Origin: Candidatus Levyibacteriota bacterium
Lineage (GTDB): Bacteria > Patescibacteria > Microgenomatia > Levybacterales > UBA12049
Direction: 5' to 3'
Assembly (NCBI GenBank): GCA_003173915.1
Contig: PPGL01000105.1
Span: 1 to 31,633, forward strand
DNA: 31,633 bases
Below, one piece after another: positions 8,033-16,800 of the stretch (its first letter is position 1; each line of letters opens with the position of its first letter). The position numbers and the translations under genes were made by a program. Under the pieces are notes generated by a model. That model had not been told where the DNA came from. It saw only the letters and a list, made by a program, of their open reading frames with translations, and ran no database searches.

Positions 8033-8605
8033 ATGGATTCACAAAATACAAACCAAGAACAACAACCAGTAATAGCATCCACAAATGCTAAGTGGTACAT
8101 CGTCCATACCTACTCTGGACACGAAAATAAAGTGTCAAAGGCACTCAAGCAACGTGCCGAGACAATGGGTTTTGCTGAAAAAATTTTAGATATTATTGTT
8201 CCAACACGCGAAGTTACCAAGGTAAACCAAGGCAAAAAACAACAAGTCCAAGAAAAAATTTTTCCAGGATACATTCTGGTTAAAATGGATTTAACAGACG
8301 AATCATGGATTTTAGTCCGAACAACCCCAGGTGTCACAGCATTTATTGGCGCAGGCAACAAACCAACCCCAATTTCAGAAAAAGAAGTCGAAGCAATTCA
8401 AAAGTTTATGAAGCTTGAAGAACCTCTCTATAAAGCTGCATTCGTTGCTGGAGAAGCTGTTAAAATTGTTGACGGACCATTTGCAGATTTCCTTGGAACA
8501 ATTGAATCAATCGATGAAACCAAAGGCAAACTTAAGGTACTTGTGTCTATTTTCGGTCGCGAAACACCAGTTGAGTTAGATTTCTTACAAGTAAGTAAGA
8601 TCTAA
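8033..8605 (+). CDS. nusG: Transcription elongation/antitermination factor NusG
   Basis: A 190-residue factor that binds RNA polymerase and links transcription to translation. After a 19-residue Asn/Gln-rich tail, the NGN domain begins with [15 protein letters not shown] and includes [10 protein letters not shown] and [12 protein letters not shown]. The C-terminal KOW domain carries [20 protein letters not shown] and ends with [14 protein letters not shown]. The length is normal. It is followed by a palindromic repeat before rplK. Confidence 0.96.
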   Translation: MDSQNTNQEQQPVIASTNAKWYIVHTYSGHENKVSKALKQRAETMGFAEKILDIIVPTREVTKVNQGKKQQVQEKIFPGYILVKMDLTDESWILVRTTPGVTAFIGAGNKPTPISEKEVEAIQKFMKLEEPLYKAAFVAGEAVKIVDGPFADFLGTIESIDETKGKLKVLVSIFGRETPVELDFLQVSKI

Positions 8606-8610
8606 AGATC

Positions 8611-8677
8611 TGTCATGCTGGAGCGAAGCGATAGCATCCCACAGAGATTCTATTGGCCTTCGGCCTCCGGAATGACA
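8611..8677. repeat. TGTCAT...ATGACA palindromic element between nusG and rplK
   Basis: The element starts TGTCATGCTGG at 8611 and ends CCGGAATGACA at 8677. It contains inner hairpins GGCCTTCGGCC (8655-8665) and GAGCGAAGCGATAGC. It lies inside the operon, so it is transcribed. It ends only 11 nt before the rplK ATG and could affect rplK translation or mRNA processing. Confidence 0.75.
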
Positions 8678-8688
8678 ATTATAAATAT

Positions 8689-9111
8689 ATGGCTAAGAAA
8701 ATTAAAACATTAATAAAACTGAATATTCCTGCTGGAAGTGCAACACCAGCACCACCGGTTGGTCCAGCACTTGGACAACACGGACTTCCAATCATGGAAT
8801 TTGTTAAGGCATACAACGACAAAACAGCCAAAATGAAAGGCACAATTTTGCCAGTTGTAATTACAGTCTATGAAGACCGCACATTCTCTTTTATTACCAA
8901 ACAACCCCCAATTGCAGAAATGATTAAAAAAGCACTTGGGAAAGACAAAGGATCTGGCAAACCAGGCAAAGAATCAGCAGGAAGTCTCACATGGGATCAA
9001 GCAAAAAAGATTGCAGCAGATAAATTAGAAGATTTAAATACAGACAACGTCGACCAAGCATCTAAAATTGTCGCCGGAGTAGCACGAAGTATGGGAGTTG
9101 AGGTTAAGTAA
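8689..9111 (+). CDS. rplK: 50S ribosomal protein L11
   Basis: A 140-residue L11, part of the GTPase-associated centre. The N-terminal domain shows [25 protein letters not shown] split by the Pro-rich linker; the 23S-binding C-terminal domain shows the [20 protein letters not shown] segment and ends [10 protein letters not shown]. The start at 8689 ([11 protein letters not shown]) matches the family; an ATG at 8653 in the same frame lies in the palindromic repeat. The stop is 2 nt before rplA, so the two are likely translationally coupled. Confidence 0.96.
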   Translation: MAKKIKTLIKLNIPAGSATPAPPVGPALGQHGLPIMEFVKAYNDKTAKMKGTILPVVITVYEDRTFSFITKQPPIAEMIKKALGKDKGSGKPGKESAGSLTWDQAKKIAADKLEDLNTDNVDQASKIVAGVARSMGVEVK

Positions 9112-9113
9112 TT

Positions 9114-9995
9114 ATGGGAAAAATTAGAGTAAATACTATTGGAGACGAACAACAAGAAGCACAACAAAAAGTTGAGGCAGAAAAACGCCGTGCTGCAAAA
9201 GAAGCTGCTAAGCGTGAAACGGTAAGCGAAAAAGATGAACAAGCAGGGGTGACGCGAGTGAAGGGACCCGCTGACGCGCAACAAAGCGAAGCAAAGAGAG
9301 CATCTGCGGGAAGAAACGAGCGACAGGACCCCGTTGTTACAGAAGAGAAAAAAGAAAAAAAGGTCATGAAGAAAAAGGCAACAGTTGCCAAAACTCGTTC
9401 TCCTCGCTATAACGACTCAGTAAAACTTCGCGATCGTTCAAAAATGTATGGCCTTTCCGAAGCACTTTCTCTCCTTGAGCAAATGAAAAAAGCAAAATTT
9501 GACGAAACAGTCGAGCTGCATATTAATACCCTCGACAAAGTAACTGGCAATGTTGTTTTGCCACACGGAACAGGAAAAGAAACCCGCGTTGCTATTCTTG
9601 CACCAACCAAAGATCCAAAAGCAGCAGATGACCTCCTTAAAAAAATTGAGGCTGGAAAAATCGAATTTGATGTTCTCATTGCAACACCAGATGCAATGCC
9701 ACGTTTGGCAAAAGTTGCAAGAGTTCTTGGTCCAAAAGGACTTATGCCAAATCCAAAAAGTGGAACAGTTACACCAAAGCCTGAAGAAGTTGCAGAAAAA
9801 TTCAAAGGTGGACAGGTTAATTTTAAGACAGAAGCTAAAGCAAATGTCATCCATGTTGCTGTTGGGAAAATTAGTTTTGGTAAAGACAAACTTTCTGCAA
9901 ATATTTCATCCTTTTTGGCAGCAGTTGATACTACTAAAGTAAGAAATATCTACCTAAAGTCCACTATGAGCCCTTCTCTCAAGCTTGCACGGTAA
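9114..9995 (+). CDS. rplA: 50S ribosomal protein L1 with long N-terminal extension
   Basis: The core L1 starts near residue 96 (YNDSVKLRDRSKMYGLSEAL) and contains KFDETVELHINTLDK, VVLPHGTGKETRVAIL, the RNA-binding RVLGPKGLMPNPKSGTV and the terminal IYLKSTMSPSLKLAR. It is preceded by about 95 charged residues (EQQEAQQKVEAEKRRAAKEAAKR, then an Arg/Asp/Gln-rich part and EEKKEKKVMKKK). Extended L1 proteins are, to my knowledge, common in Microgenomates. L1 binds 23S rRNA at the L1 stalk and often represses its own operon. Within the extension, bases about 9246-9331 are more GC-rich than the rest and have GGGGT/ACCCC ends, which suggests an inserted element. An internal ATG at 9366 (MKKKATVAK) could give a shorter product. 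Confidence 0.93.
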   Translation: MGKIRVNTIGDEQQEAQQKVEAEKRRAAKEAAKRETVSEKDEQAGVTRVKGPADAQQSEAKRASAGRNERQDPVVTEEKKEKKVMKKKATVAKTRSPRYNDSVKLRDRSKMYGLSEALSLLEQMKKAKFDETVELHINTLDKVTGNVVLPHGTGKETRVAILAPTKDPKAADDLLKKIEAGKIEFDVLIATPDAMPRLAKVARVLGPKGLMPNPKSGTVTPKPEEVAEKFKGGQVNFKTEAKANVIHVAVGKISFGKDKLSANISSFLAAVDTTKVRNIYLKSTMSPSLKLAR

Positions 9996-10017
9996 TTACA
10001 TTTTAATTTTTCATCAT

Positions 10018-10560
10018 TTATACCAAAAGAGATGGACCTCTCCGATAATTTACTACGGGACTTTTTCGACGTGCAGAGTCAATCGGAATTGGTCCCACTC
10101 CAATTGAAAAAATAGGAAAATTCTCTGGTATATCAAAATACCCATATTCAACCTGCGTCACCCGTCTACCCCTCCCAACAGTTGCCCGTGCGACATACAT
10201 ATCATTGTGTTCCCCTTTTCCAAACCCAACAATTTCTTGTAGATGACGATAATTATCTCTTCGAACATGAAAATATGTTGTCGGCGAGTGACTTTTGCGC
10301 AATTCTGAAATTTCCTCGTATAATCCTTCTTGCCTAACCTTTGGAATAACATATTGCACTCTCTCAATACGATCATCCTCAATATCTGGCATAGTATAAA
10401 TTTCTCCCGATCTCATAAATTCACTAATTTCATGACCTAAAAGCATAAATCCATGTACTTGTAACACATCTACATCAGGCGAGTCTTGTTGGGGCTGTTT
10501 ATGTTGATTTGCAGACCTAGATGAGCGTTTTTCAAATGAAACAATTCTCCTCTTTTCCAT
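10018..10560 (-). CDS. Orphan island protein, family A (180 aa)
   Basis: No known family is recognised. After a basic, Ser/Gln-rich N-terminus (about 30 residues), the body (VLQVHGF...EISEFMRSGEIY...VQYVIPKVRQEGLYEEI...NYRHLQEI...YVARATVGRGRRVTQVEYG) aligns along its length with the protein at 16801-17325 (VLRVAGI...ELEHFWHTGEVL...IVFSVPRVGRRGLLEGL...KYQSLTAA...NIARATVTKEGVSSMTFW). These two are clearly paralogues. The start at 10560 (MEKRRIV) is chosen because TAGAGT at 10567-10572 ends 6 nt before it; a TTG at 10566 is the alternative. It is convergent with rplA (22 nt apart) and divergent from the giant gene at 10679. Confidence 0.75.
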   Translation of the reverse strand: MEKRRIVSFEKRSSRSANQHKQPQQDSPDVDVLQVHGFMLLGHEISEFMRSGEIYTMPDIEDDRIERVQYVIPKVRQEGLYEEISELRKSHSPTTYFHVRRDNYRHLQEIVGFGKGEHNDMYVARATVGRGRRVTQVEYGYFDIPENFPIFSIGVGPIPIDSARRKSPVVNYRRGPSLLV

Positions 10561-10566
10561 GCACAA

Positions 10567-10572
10567 ACTCTA
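10567..10572 (-). promoter_or_regulatory. -10 of the 10560 gene (leaderless type)
   Basis: TAGAGT on the reverse strand ends exactly 6 nt before the ATG. No good -35 is seen. Part of the repeated TANNNT-6-ATG pattern. Confidence 0.45.
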
Positions 10573-10643
10573 CAAATACACCTTCAGAAAATAGGAAGAA
10601 ATTTTGTATTGGTAGAGTAAGAACTCTATTTATATCAAGAATC

Positions 10644-10672
10644 TTGTAATCAAATCAAATATTCATTAGCAT
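10644..10672 (+). promoter_or_regulatory. Promoter of the giant GHKL-peptidase gene
   Basis: TTGTAA (10644-10649), a 17-nt spacer, then TAGCAT (10667-10672). The -10 ends 6 nt before the ATG at 10679, predicting a leaderless mRNA. No Shine-Dalgarno sequence is present. Confidence 0.5.
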
Positions 10673-10678
10673 ATTATT

Positions 10679-13600
10679 ATGGCGGAAGTAGCATCACCAG
10701 GAGTAAGAATGCGAGAAAAAGTTCGATCTAGAATTGAGCGTAAGATTATTGAACCCCCAATGAGCAAAGATTATGCGGAAAGACAATGGCGCCCAGAACA
10801 ATCAGTAATTGACATCATCCAAAATCATTTAGATGCAACACAAATCCGAGGAGAGAAATTATTTCTTAAATTAGCAGGAATAGAAGAAAAATACGATCCT
10901 GCAAATGGTAGGCAACAAAAAATATTCTTTCTCATGGACAGACTACACTTATATCCAGAAGATAGAGAAATTACTGAAAATGCCTATGATCAACTTGCAA
11001 AAATAGTTCCAGGAATATCACCTCTCGAACAACTACAAGAACAATTAAAAGATATCCCTCAACGACCAACAATCATGCTGAAAATATCTAATGGAGAAGA
11101 AACAAAATATGTTGCATATGAAGCGATTGGCGAATTCGACTCATCTTGGCATATTGAGGGATTTCGTGTTCAAGATGATGGAGCGGGTTTTGAGCCAGAC
11201 TTACTCGCAGGACCCGGACTTACTATGAAAAAGGGGCACCCTAGGACTCGGGGAGGAATTGGAGAGGGACTAAAAGTAAGTGTTAACCGCCTTGTTGCAG
11301 ATGATGTAAATGTTTCTATTGTCTCATCAACTCCTGATGGTATTTGGGAAGCGAAACCATTTCATGAGGATGGAAAATTAAAATTTTCTGTACAAACATC
11401 AACAGATACTCTACATACACATAAAGGGAAAAAATCTGGATCGTTGACAGAAGTGGACTTTACAAATGCACTTTCTGAGAGCGTAGATTCAGGTCATACA
11501 AGAAAAGCAAAATTGACAACAATGATTAACGCATTAGACCCGCGTATAGGAGAGGGTTTGGGAAAATACTTTGTTGAATTTAGCGACCGAGTCTTTACAC
11601 CAATTCAAAAAACTGTAGACCTTACGGTTATGAGCGACCAAGATGCAGCTGATGACCACAAAGGCATTCCTTCCTTAGACTTTCGAGTTTCCCAACGACC
11701 ATCAGAAATTTCCAGAGTTTATGTCCGGGGCGTCTATATTTCAGAGCGCGGAGATACTTTATTTGACTACGACTTGCCAAAATGGGGATTTACTGGCGCA
11801 GATAGAAAAGGGGTAAAGCTAAGTGTATTTAGAGAAGGAGTACGACAACTTATTGGAGCAACAACAGATACTCAGGTAATTCAAACAATGGTTCATGCAA
11901 TGCGTGAAAATACAGGTACTCTTGAAATGAACCTTCTTTGGAGAGCATCTCTACAGTTTACTGCTGTACAGAAAGATTTATGGAGACAAATAACAGAGGA
12001 AACGAATGAATTTGTCTTGGGAAAAACAATTTACGCTTCTATGGGAACAAAACTTGAAGATATTCGAACTGCAGAAACAAATGGATACAAAGTAATTATG
12101 ATGTATAAATCAGAACATGTAGACTTTTTACGATCATTGTATAAACCCGATGATGTTGTTGTTATTAGTCAACTTATCCATAATGAAGAAGTCACTCCTC
12201 CAGAAGCAAACGTAGCAACAAATGTTATGAAACTCATTGCTCCTGTAAGAATCGAAATGATGCGATTTCTTGCTGACAATCCAACGTTACTTGATGGACT
12301 TACACCAAACGGACTTGAAGCAATGAGCAGTCTTCCTGCGTACCAAGAGGATGAAACTAATGGTTCACCACACAATTCGCTTCCTTTATATTATTTGGAC
12401 AAAGATAAAAGATTGTATGTAAAGCCTGAATATGTTGAAAGAGTCTTACTTGATTTTCCTCTTGAAACAGCCACATGGATTGCATTAACAAATGTTTTGC
12501 TTGAATCTCCAACATTCAATGTACCTACACAAAATGTGTTAACTAGGTTACTGGGTAATGGACTACGAGAAGCAAATACAAAACTTGGTCAACTCGAACT
12601 TCCTAATGTACATATAGACGAATCAGGAATGTTTGTTATAGATTTTTCTTCTCGCGAAGAAGCGCATCAAGTACAAGAACTCATAGCAGTTGGACAACAA
12701 ATAGAGCGCGCACAAAGACCGCGATCATCTTTGGAAGAAATACAACAGGCTCTTACTGCAATAAGGGTACATATGGATAACCAAACTGTTTATTCGGGAC
12801 AAGGATTAAAAAAAACACTTTTTGTAAACAATACACTTGACGAACTAGAGGGAAACCGTCCTTTTAAGATTAATACTACTATTCACACTCCAAATAACCC
12901 ACACTATGGAGAAGCTCGCATAAAACTCGATCCATATTACTTGGTTGATGGTACAGTATACAAATTATCCGATGACCTAACGTTAGAGCCAGTTGAAGCA
13001 ACAACGCTATCTTCTTCTCAATATGTGTCCCCTCAAGTTGATGAAACTCCTACTCCAGATTATGCACGATTCTTAGAAAGTCTCCATATGGCCCTTGCAA
13101 CAGACAAACAGCAACCTGATCCATTTTCAATTATAATCGACCCAAGAAGAACAAAACCCTTAAATACAACTCCAGAAAGTCCATATACTAATGTATTATC
13201 AGATGTATTGGATATGTACGGATTTTTACTCAAGTCTCCTGATAAACTTTCTACACGAGAAAGAGCATATTTATCAATATTGGATTTTTCCTTTTTCGAT
13301 GAGTATCTTTATCCTGATGAAGCAACACCAAAAGTGCTTTCGCTTCCTCGCGACCGACAACGAGCACACTTTCAGATCGATAAACTCACTCCCCAAGCCT
13401 TCATTCCTCTTGAACTGGAACCAGGAGAGCAAATACTTTTACAACTTACAACACCAAGTAATCCAAGTAGAGTTGTACAAATTGAGGTGCGAAGAAAAGG
13501 CGATCAATTTACTGCAACGCGCGTAGCTCCAGATGAGCCTGCAGCAACAATCTCCCGTGGAGAAAAAGTGTCCACTGAACTTGGCAATTTATCTTGCGCA

Positions 13601-15562
13601 CTCTTTGGGTCTGCACTAAAACTTGAAGGAGGTATAAATTACAGTATTACAGCAATTCGTGGAGGAAAAATTCAGAAACCGGAAAAACTCGAAACAAACC
13701 GTGGTAAAAAAGAGATAACAGTTGAACTTGAGATTGATTACCGGCAACATGTTTGGAAGGATGAGTTAAGAAATTTACTCGATGGATGGGCAAACCATCA
13801 AGACGCAGATCGTCTACAAAAACCTCAACTTACCTATACTGTCGTTAATACAGCAACTGGAGAAATTCTACATAATATTTCAGAAAAAATTCTACAAGCT
13901 CTTCATTTACCTAACGGGCAACCTGGCACATGGGAAATTGTTGAATTTATGCTTAAAGATAAAGGAGGAGGATTCCCAACAGAATATATTACAATCCTTG
14001 GAGATTCATCAAAATCAGAAGATGAAGTTGGAAAAAATGGAGAAGGGTTAAAACTCATTATGATTTCCGCAGTCAGAGCAGGAATTCATGCAGAAATAGC
14101 ATCAAGAGATTGGACTGCCAAACCATCTTTTTATACAAAACCAATTAAAGATCATGAGCGTGAAATACACGAAGAATTTAGACTCTTAAGATACGATATG
14201 ACATGGACTCCAGATGGAAGATATCGAGAAGGCTCCTACACAAGATTTTCTTTATTACCTAAGGATGTATTACAAAATGGTAATAGACTTTCACAAGAGC
14301 AGCTAAATCTACTCAATCAGCAATTACAGGGAACTTCTGAACAAATCACCAACTGGAAAGCATGGACTCAAATTGTTGATGCTCGTATGGGAGACGACAA
14401 TGAGCATTATGGTATGCATCGTTTTGTCCTTGACCCAAAAGAAATTGGAGATACAACGGTAACAGTACTTCCTGAAAGATCCGGTAAAATTTTTGAAAAA
14501 GGGATTACTATTCCCGAAGTCGAACGCGGAGATCATTTTTTATTTGGATATAATATAGACGAAACCATAATTAATACAAGGGAAAGAAATACCTACGATG
14601 GAGATCGCCTTGATAAAGCGTTAAGAACATATTATCGTAACCTAACAGACATTGAGGTTATGAAAGCAATATTGCAACACGCAAAGGAACATCCTCAAGA
14701 CACTACTGACTACTACGAATATCAGATTCTCGCAGATCTTGCTCCAATAATTGAATTTGGGGCAAAAGGACTATGGGAGCAAGCATTCTACGAAGTCTTT
14801 GGAAACAATGCAATTCTCTCTCTTTCTCCTATTCAACATCGACAATATGCCCCCAGAATACGGTCTAAAAAGTTAGACATTGCAGATGTTGTAGATATAG
14901 ATATAGAGGACCATAGGATGCTGAATAAGACGAGGGATTTTTCACATCATATTTCTCCTGAAATCGAAGGAGCAATCGCAATGGAAAGACATCTTGTTGG
15001 TCGTAATTTAGTCCTCTTACCTCCAAGTCTTGCACAATTTTGTTATGACTTAGATGTATATTCTTCAAGAAACTATACACTTGAAGTAAACGTAAGAGAT
15101 ATTCCTACCTCACCGGAAACCAACCAATTTCTTGCAGACACTACTCACCAGGTAGCAGAAACAATGGCAGATGTTCTTGAATTTTTACTTGATAATCCTG
15201 ATCCGATAATCGGTAACTATATTCGCTCAATAACACCAGAAGAAAAATTAAGAGAAAAAATTAGACAAGCACGAAATGGTATTCCTCTAGAAAATGTTCA
15301 TATTAAAGCAACCTCATGGCCGTGGCTTGGTGGCGTAAGTCTTCTATCTAATACGTTAGAACTTAAAATAAATGCCTCTCTTCTTAAAAGAGGGAAAACA
15401 GATGAGGAAAACGATAACATATCAAAAGCACTTGTAGATACGATTGCTCATGAATTAGTGCATTTATTTTTTGGTCAGAAAGACTATACAAAGGGATTTC
15501 AGGAAGCTCTTGTTGCAATGGCAATAGGCGGGAAAAGATTAGGGAAAATGATAGTTAACTAA
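10679..15562 (+). CDS. Giant double-GHKL ATPase with C-terminal HExxH metallopeptidase motif (1627 aa)
   Basis: The first Bergerat-fold (GHKL) ATPase signature has an N-box DIIQNHLDA (residues 45-53, with the Asn and Asp expected to hold Mg-ATP), a G1 box VQDDGAGF (164-171) and a G2 box RGGIGEGLK (191-199). About 110 residues separate N-box and G1, longer than in most relatives. A transducer-like region follows (VYVRGVYISERGDTLFDYDL, then TGADRKGVKLS), as in GyrB/MutL/Hsp90-type proteins. A second, more divergent GHKL unit lies about 1010-1175: WKDELRNLLDGWANHQDAD (about 1027-1045), LKDKGGGF (about 1093-1099) and GKNGEGLKL (about 1118-1126). Near the C-terminus HELVH (1591-1595) with Glu1609 fits a gluzincin zinc site. 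There is no signal peptide or membrane span, so it is probably cytoplasmic. It is flanked by orphan small genes. The domain calls are motif-based; the overall function is unknown, with ATP-dependent remodelling coupled to proteolysis as a hypothesis. Confidence 0.85.
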   Translation: MAEVASPGVRMREKVRSRIERKIIEPPMSKDYAERQWRPEQSVIDIIQNHLDATQIRGEKLFLKLAGIEEKYDPANGRQQKIFFLMDRLHLYPEDREITENAYDQLAKIVPGISPLEQLQEQLKDIPQRPTIMLKISNGEETKYVAYEAIGEFDSSWHIEGFRVQDDGAGFEPDLLAGPGLTMKKGHPRTRGGIGEGLKVSVNRLVADDVNVSIVSSTPDGIWEAKPFHEDGKLKFSVQTSTDTLHTHKGKKSGSLTEVDFTNALSESVDSGHTRKAKLTTMINALDPRIGEGLGKYFVEFSDRVFTPIQKTVDLTVMSDQDAADDHKGIPSLDFRVSQRPSEISRVYVRGVYISERGDTLFDYDLPKWGFTGADRKGVKLSVFREGVRQLIGATTDTQVIQTMVHAMRENTGTLEMNLLWRASLQFTAVQKDLWRQITEETNEFVLGKTIYASMGTKLEDIRTAETNGYKVIMMYKSEHVDFLRSLYKPDDVVVISQLIHNEEVTPPEANVATNVMKLIAPVRIEMMRFLADNPTLLDGLTPNGLEAMSSLPAYQEDETNGSPHNSLPLYYLDKDKRLYVKPEYVERVLLDFPLETATWIALTNVLLESPTFNVPTQNVLTRLLGNGLREANTKLGQLELPNVHIDESGMFVIDFSSREEAHQVQELIAVGQQIERAQRPRSSLEEIQQALTAIRVHMDNQTVYSGQGLKKTLFVNNTLDELEGNRPFKINTTIHTPNNPHYGEARIKLDPYYLVDGTVYKLSDDLTLEPVEATTLSSSQYVSPQVDETPTPDYARFLESLHMALATDKQQPDPFSIIIDPRRTKPLNTTPESPYTNVLSDVLDMYGFLLKSPDKLSTRERAYLSILDFSFFDEYLYPDEATPKVLSLPRDRQRAHFQIDKLTPQAFIPLELEPGEQILLQLTTPSNPSRVVQIEVRRKGDQFTATRVAPDEPAATISRGEKVSTELGNLSCALFGSALKLEGGINYSITAIRGGKIQKPEKLETNRGKKEITVELEIDYRQHVWKDELRNLLDGWANHQDADRLQKPQLTYTVVNTATGEILHNISEKILQALHLPNGQPGTWEIVEFMLKDKGGGFPTEYITILGDSSKSEDEVGKNGEGLKLIMISAVRAGIHAEIASRDWTAKPSFYTKPIKDHEREIHEEFRLLRYDMTWTPDGRYREGSYTRFSLLPKDVLQNGNRLSQEQLNLLNQQLQGTSEQITNWKAWTQIVDARMGDDNEHYGMHRFVLDPKEIGDTTVTVLPERSGKIFEKGITIPEVERGDHFLFGYNIDETIINTRERNTYDGDRLDKALRTYYRNLTDIEVMKAILQHAKEHPQDTTDYYEYQILADLAPIIEFGAKGLWEQAFYEVFGNNAILSLSPIQHRQYAPRIRSKKLDIADVVDIDIEDHRMLNKTRDFSHHISPEIEGAIAMERHLVGRNLVLLPPSLAQFCYDLDVYSSRNYTLEVNVRDIPTSPETNQFLADTTHQVAETMADVLEFLLDNPDPIIGNYIRSITPEEKLREKIRQARNGIPLENVHIKATSWPWLGGVSLLSNTLELKINASLLKRGKTDEENDNISKALVDTIAHELVHLFFGQKDYTKGFQEALVAMAIGGKRLGKMIVN

Positions 15563-15582
15563 AAATAAATTAAGAAAAAAAA

Positions 15583-16173
15583 TTATTTCACCACTCTTAA
15601 TTTTCTCCTGGCTGTTTCTCTAGAACGAATTGCTTTTTTTAATTTATTTGGGCCTTTTGGCGGATTCAGATTTTCATCAATAAATGCAGCAGTTGTTGTA
15701 TATAAACCATACCCTTCCCCTGCCCGATTAATGTGCACAAGAGCAACTCGTCCTGGATTACCTGGAATTCTTGGATACGATGGGTCTTCAAATTGTACGA
15801 CAAAAAAATTTACACCATAGTATTTACGTTGAAAAACTCTCCACCCATCAATCTCGCCTTTTTGAGCGTTCATTAATAAGGAGTACGTTGCAGAACGATA
15901 TGCAGCAGAAATTTCTGATCTATCTGGAACATCTACCCGTATAAATTCTTCCCACTCTGCTCTTTCAGGAGGTCCACCTCTATCAAGTGCTGTAAATTCA
16001 AATGGATAACGTCCGACTGGAGGATTATGTTTTCTCGAATTTTTTTCTGGAGATTCTTGTTCTCTTGCCTCTCCTATCTGTCCTAAAATCTCTTCTGGCA
16101 AATTACCTTTTTCCAACCTCCACCCATGAGGTAACTTACTAGGCCCTCCTTCTGGCCCTTGTGGTGTTGACAT
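15583..16173 (-). CDS. Orphan island protein (196 aa)
   Basis: I do not recognise this protein. The N-terminal 55 residues are Pro/Gly/Glu-rich and look disordered. The body includes EWEEFIRVDVPDRSEISAAYRSATYSLL-type helix content, then beta strands (YYGVNFFVVQFEDPSYPRI; GRVALVHINRAGEGYGLYTT). The C-terminus is strongly basic (SRETARRKLRVVK); the orphan at 18185 also ends with RVVK plus two residues. There is no export signal. It is convergent with the giant gene (20 nt between stops) and has its own promoter, so it is probably monocistronic. Confidence 0.7.
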   Translation of the reverse strand: MSTPQGPEGGPSKLPHGWRLEKGNLPEEILGQIGEAREQESPEKNSRKHNPPVGRYPFEFTALDRGGPPERAEWEEFIRVDVPDRSEISAAYRSATYSLLMNAQKGEIDGWRVFQRKYYGVNFFVVQFEDPSYPRIPGNPGRVALVHINRAGEGYGLYTTTAAFIDENLNPPKGPNKLKKAIRSRETARRKLRVVK

Positions 16174-16184
16174 ATTTGTTAGGC

Positions 16185-16213
16185 AGTATACTAAAAACTG
16201 CGTGGAGATACAA
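16185..16213 (-). promoter_or_regulatory. Promoter of the 16173 gene
   Basis: On the reverse strand TTGTAT (16213-16208), a 17-nt spacer, then TATACT (16190-16185). The ATG at 16173 is 11 nt beyond the -10, so the leader would be about 5 nt. Confidence 0.6.
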
Positions 16214-16230
16214 ATTTGCCAAACAAACTA

Positions 16231-16734
16231 TCATCTTCTAGCTGGGGTTTGGAACTCAAGAGGCGGTCGTAAAGGTCTTTGGGGTTTGTATTTTTTCAGG
16301 CGTAACTCAAGTTGAGTCATTCGCTCATTTGCCAAAACAGTCCCAGTCACTTCTGACTGTCTCTCTATTGATAGGATCTGTGGACCAACAATAATAACAG
16401 TATTTCTCACAATCCCCGAGCTTTCTCTTCGTGTTTTCTCTTTTATTTTTATATCCGGGTGAACATCTAAAAAGGGAAAATTATCATACATTTCTTCCTG
16501 GACTTCTCGTTGCAACATGCATCGCACCTGTGTTCCTTCATTACGCATCAACGCATCAAACATACTGTTAAATCTACCTGTTAATAAAAATCGTTCTAAA
16601 ACAATGAGTGGGACATCAACATCGCGAAGCAAAATCCGGTCAAAATATCCTGGTTGGACAGGTGTCCGTCCATACCGTTCTCTATATCTATCTGTAAATT
16701 CTGATTCAGGTACAACTACATCTCTTTTTTCCAT
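16231..16734 (-). CDS. Orphan island protein (167 aa)
   Basis: No family is recognised. The protein opens MEKRDVVVPESEFTDRYRER and has a segment DVDVPLIVLERFLLTGRFN that resembles the ELEHFWHTGEVL segment of the family A proteins. Later come MYDNFPFLDVHPDIKIKEKT and a beta-rich stretch (NTVIIVGPQILSIE). The C-terminus is basic and Pro-rich (KKYKPQRPLRPPLEF). The relation to family A is weak and needs profile comparison. TAGACT at 16741-16746 ends 6 nt before the ATG, so it probably has its own leaderless transcript. No membrane or signal segment. Confidence 0.68.
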   Translation of the reverse strand: MEKRDVVVPESEFTDRYRERYGRTPVQPGYFDRILLRDVDVPLIVLERFLLTGRFNSMFDALMRNEGTQVRCMLQREVQEEMYDNFPFLDVHPDIKIKEKTRRESSGIVRNTVIIVGPQILSIERQSEVTGTVLANERMTQLELRLKKYKPQRPLRPPLEFQTPARR

Positions 16735-16740
16735 AAGGTT

Positions 16741-16746
16741 AGTCTA
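16741..16746 (-). promoter_or_regulatory. -10 of the 16734 gene (leaderless type)
   Basis: TAGACT on the reverse strand ends exactly 6 nt before the ATG at 16734. TTTTCC at 16768-16763 is a poor -35 candidate. Confidence 0.4.
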
Positions 16747-16800
16747 AAAATGTGGTATTACAGGAAAAGGAAATAGCAGCAAGAAGGCCGTAAGAAGAAA

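Noticed and set aside
8653..8688. Upstream ATG for rplK
   Set aside because: It lies in the nusG-rplK palindrome; L11 proteins start close to [11 protein letters not shown].
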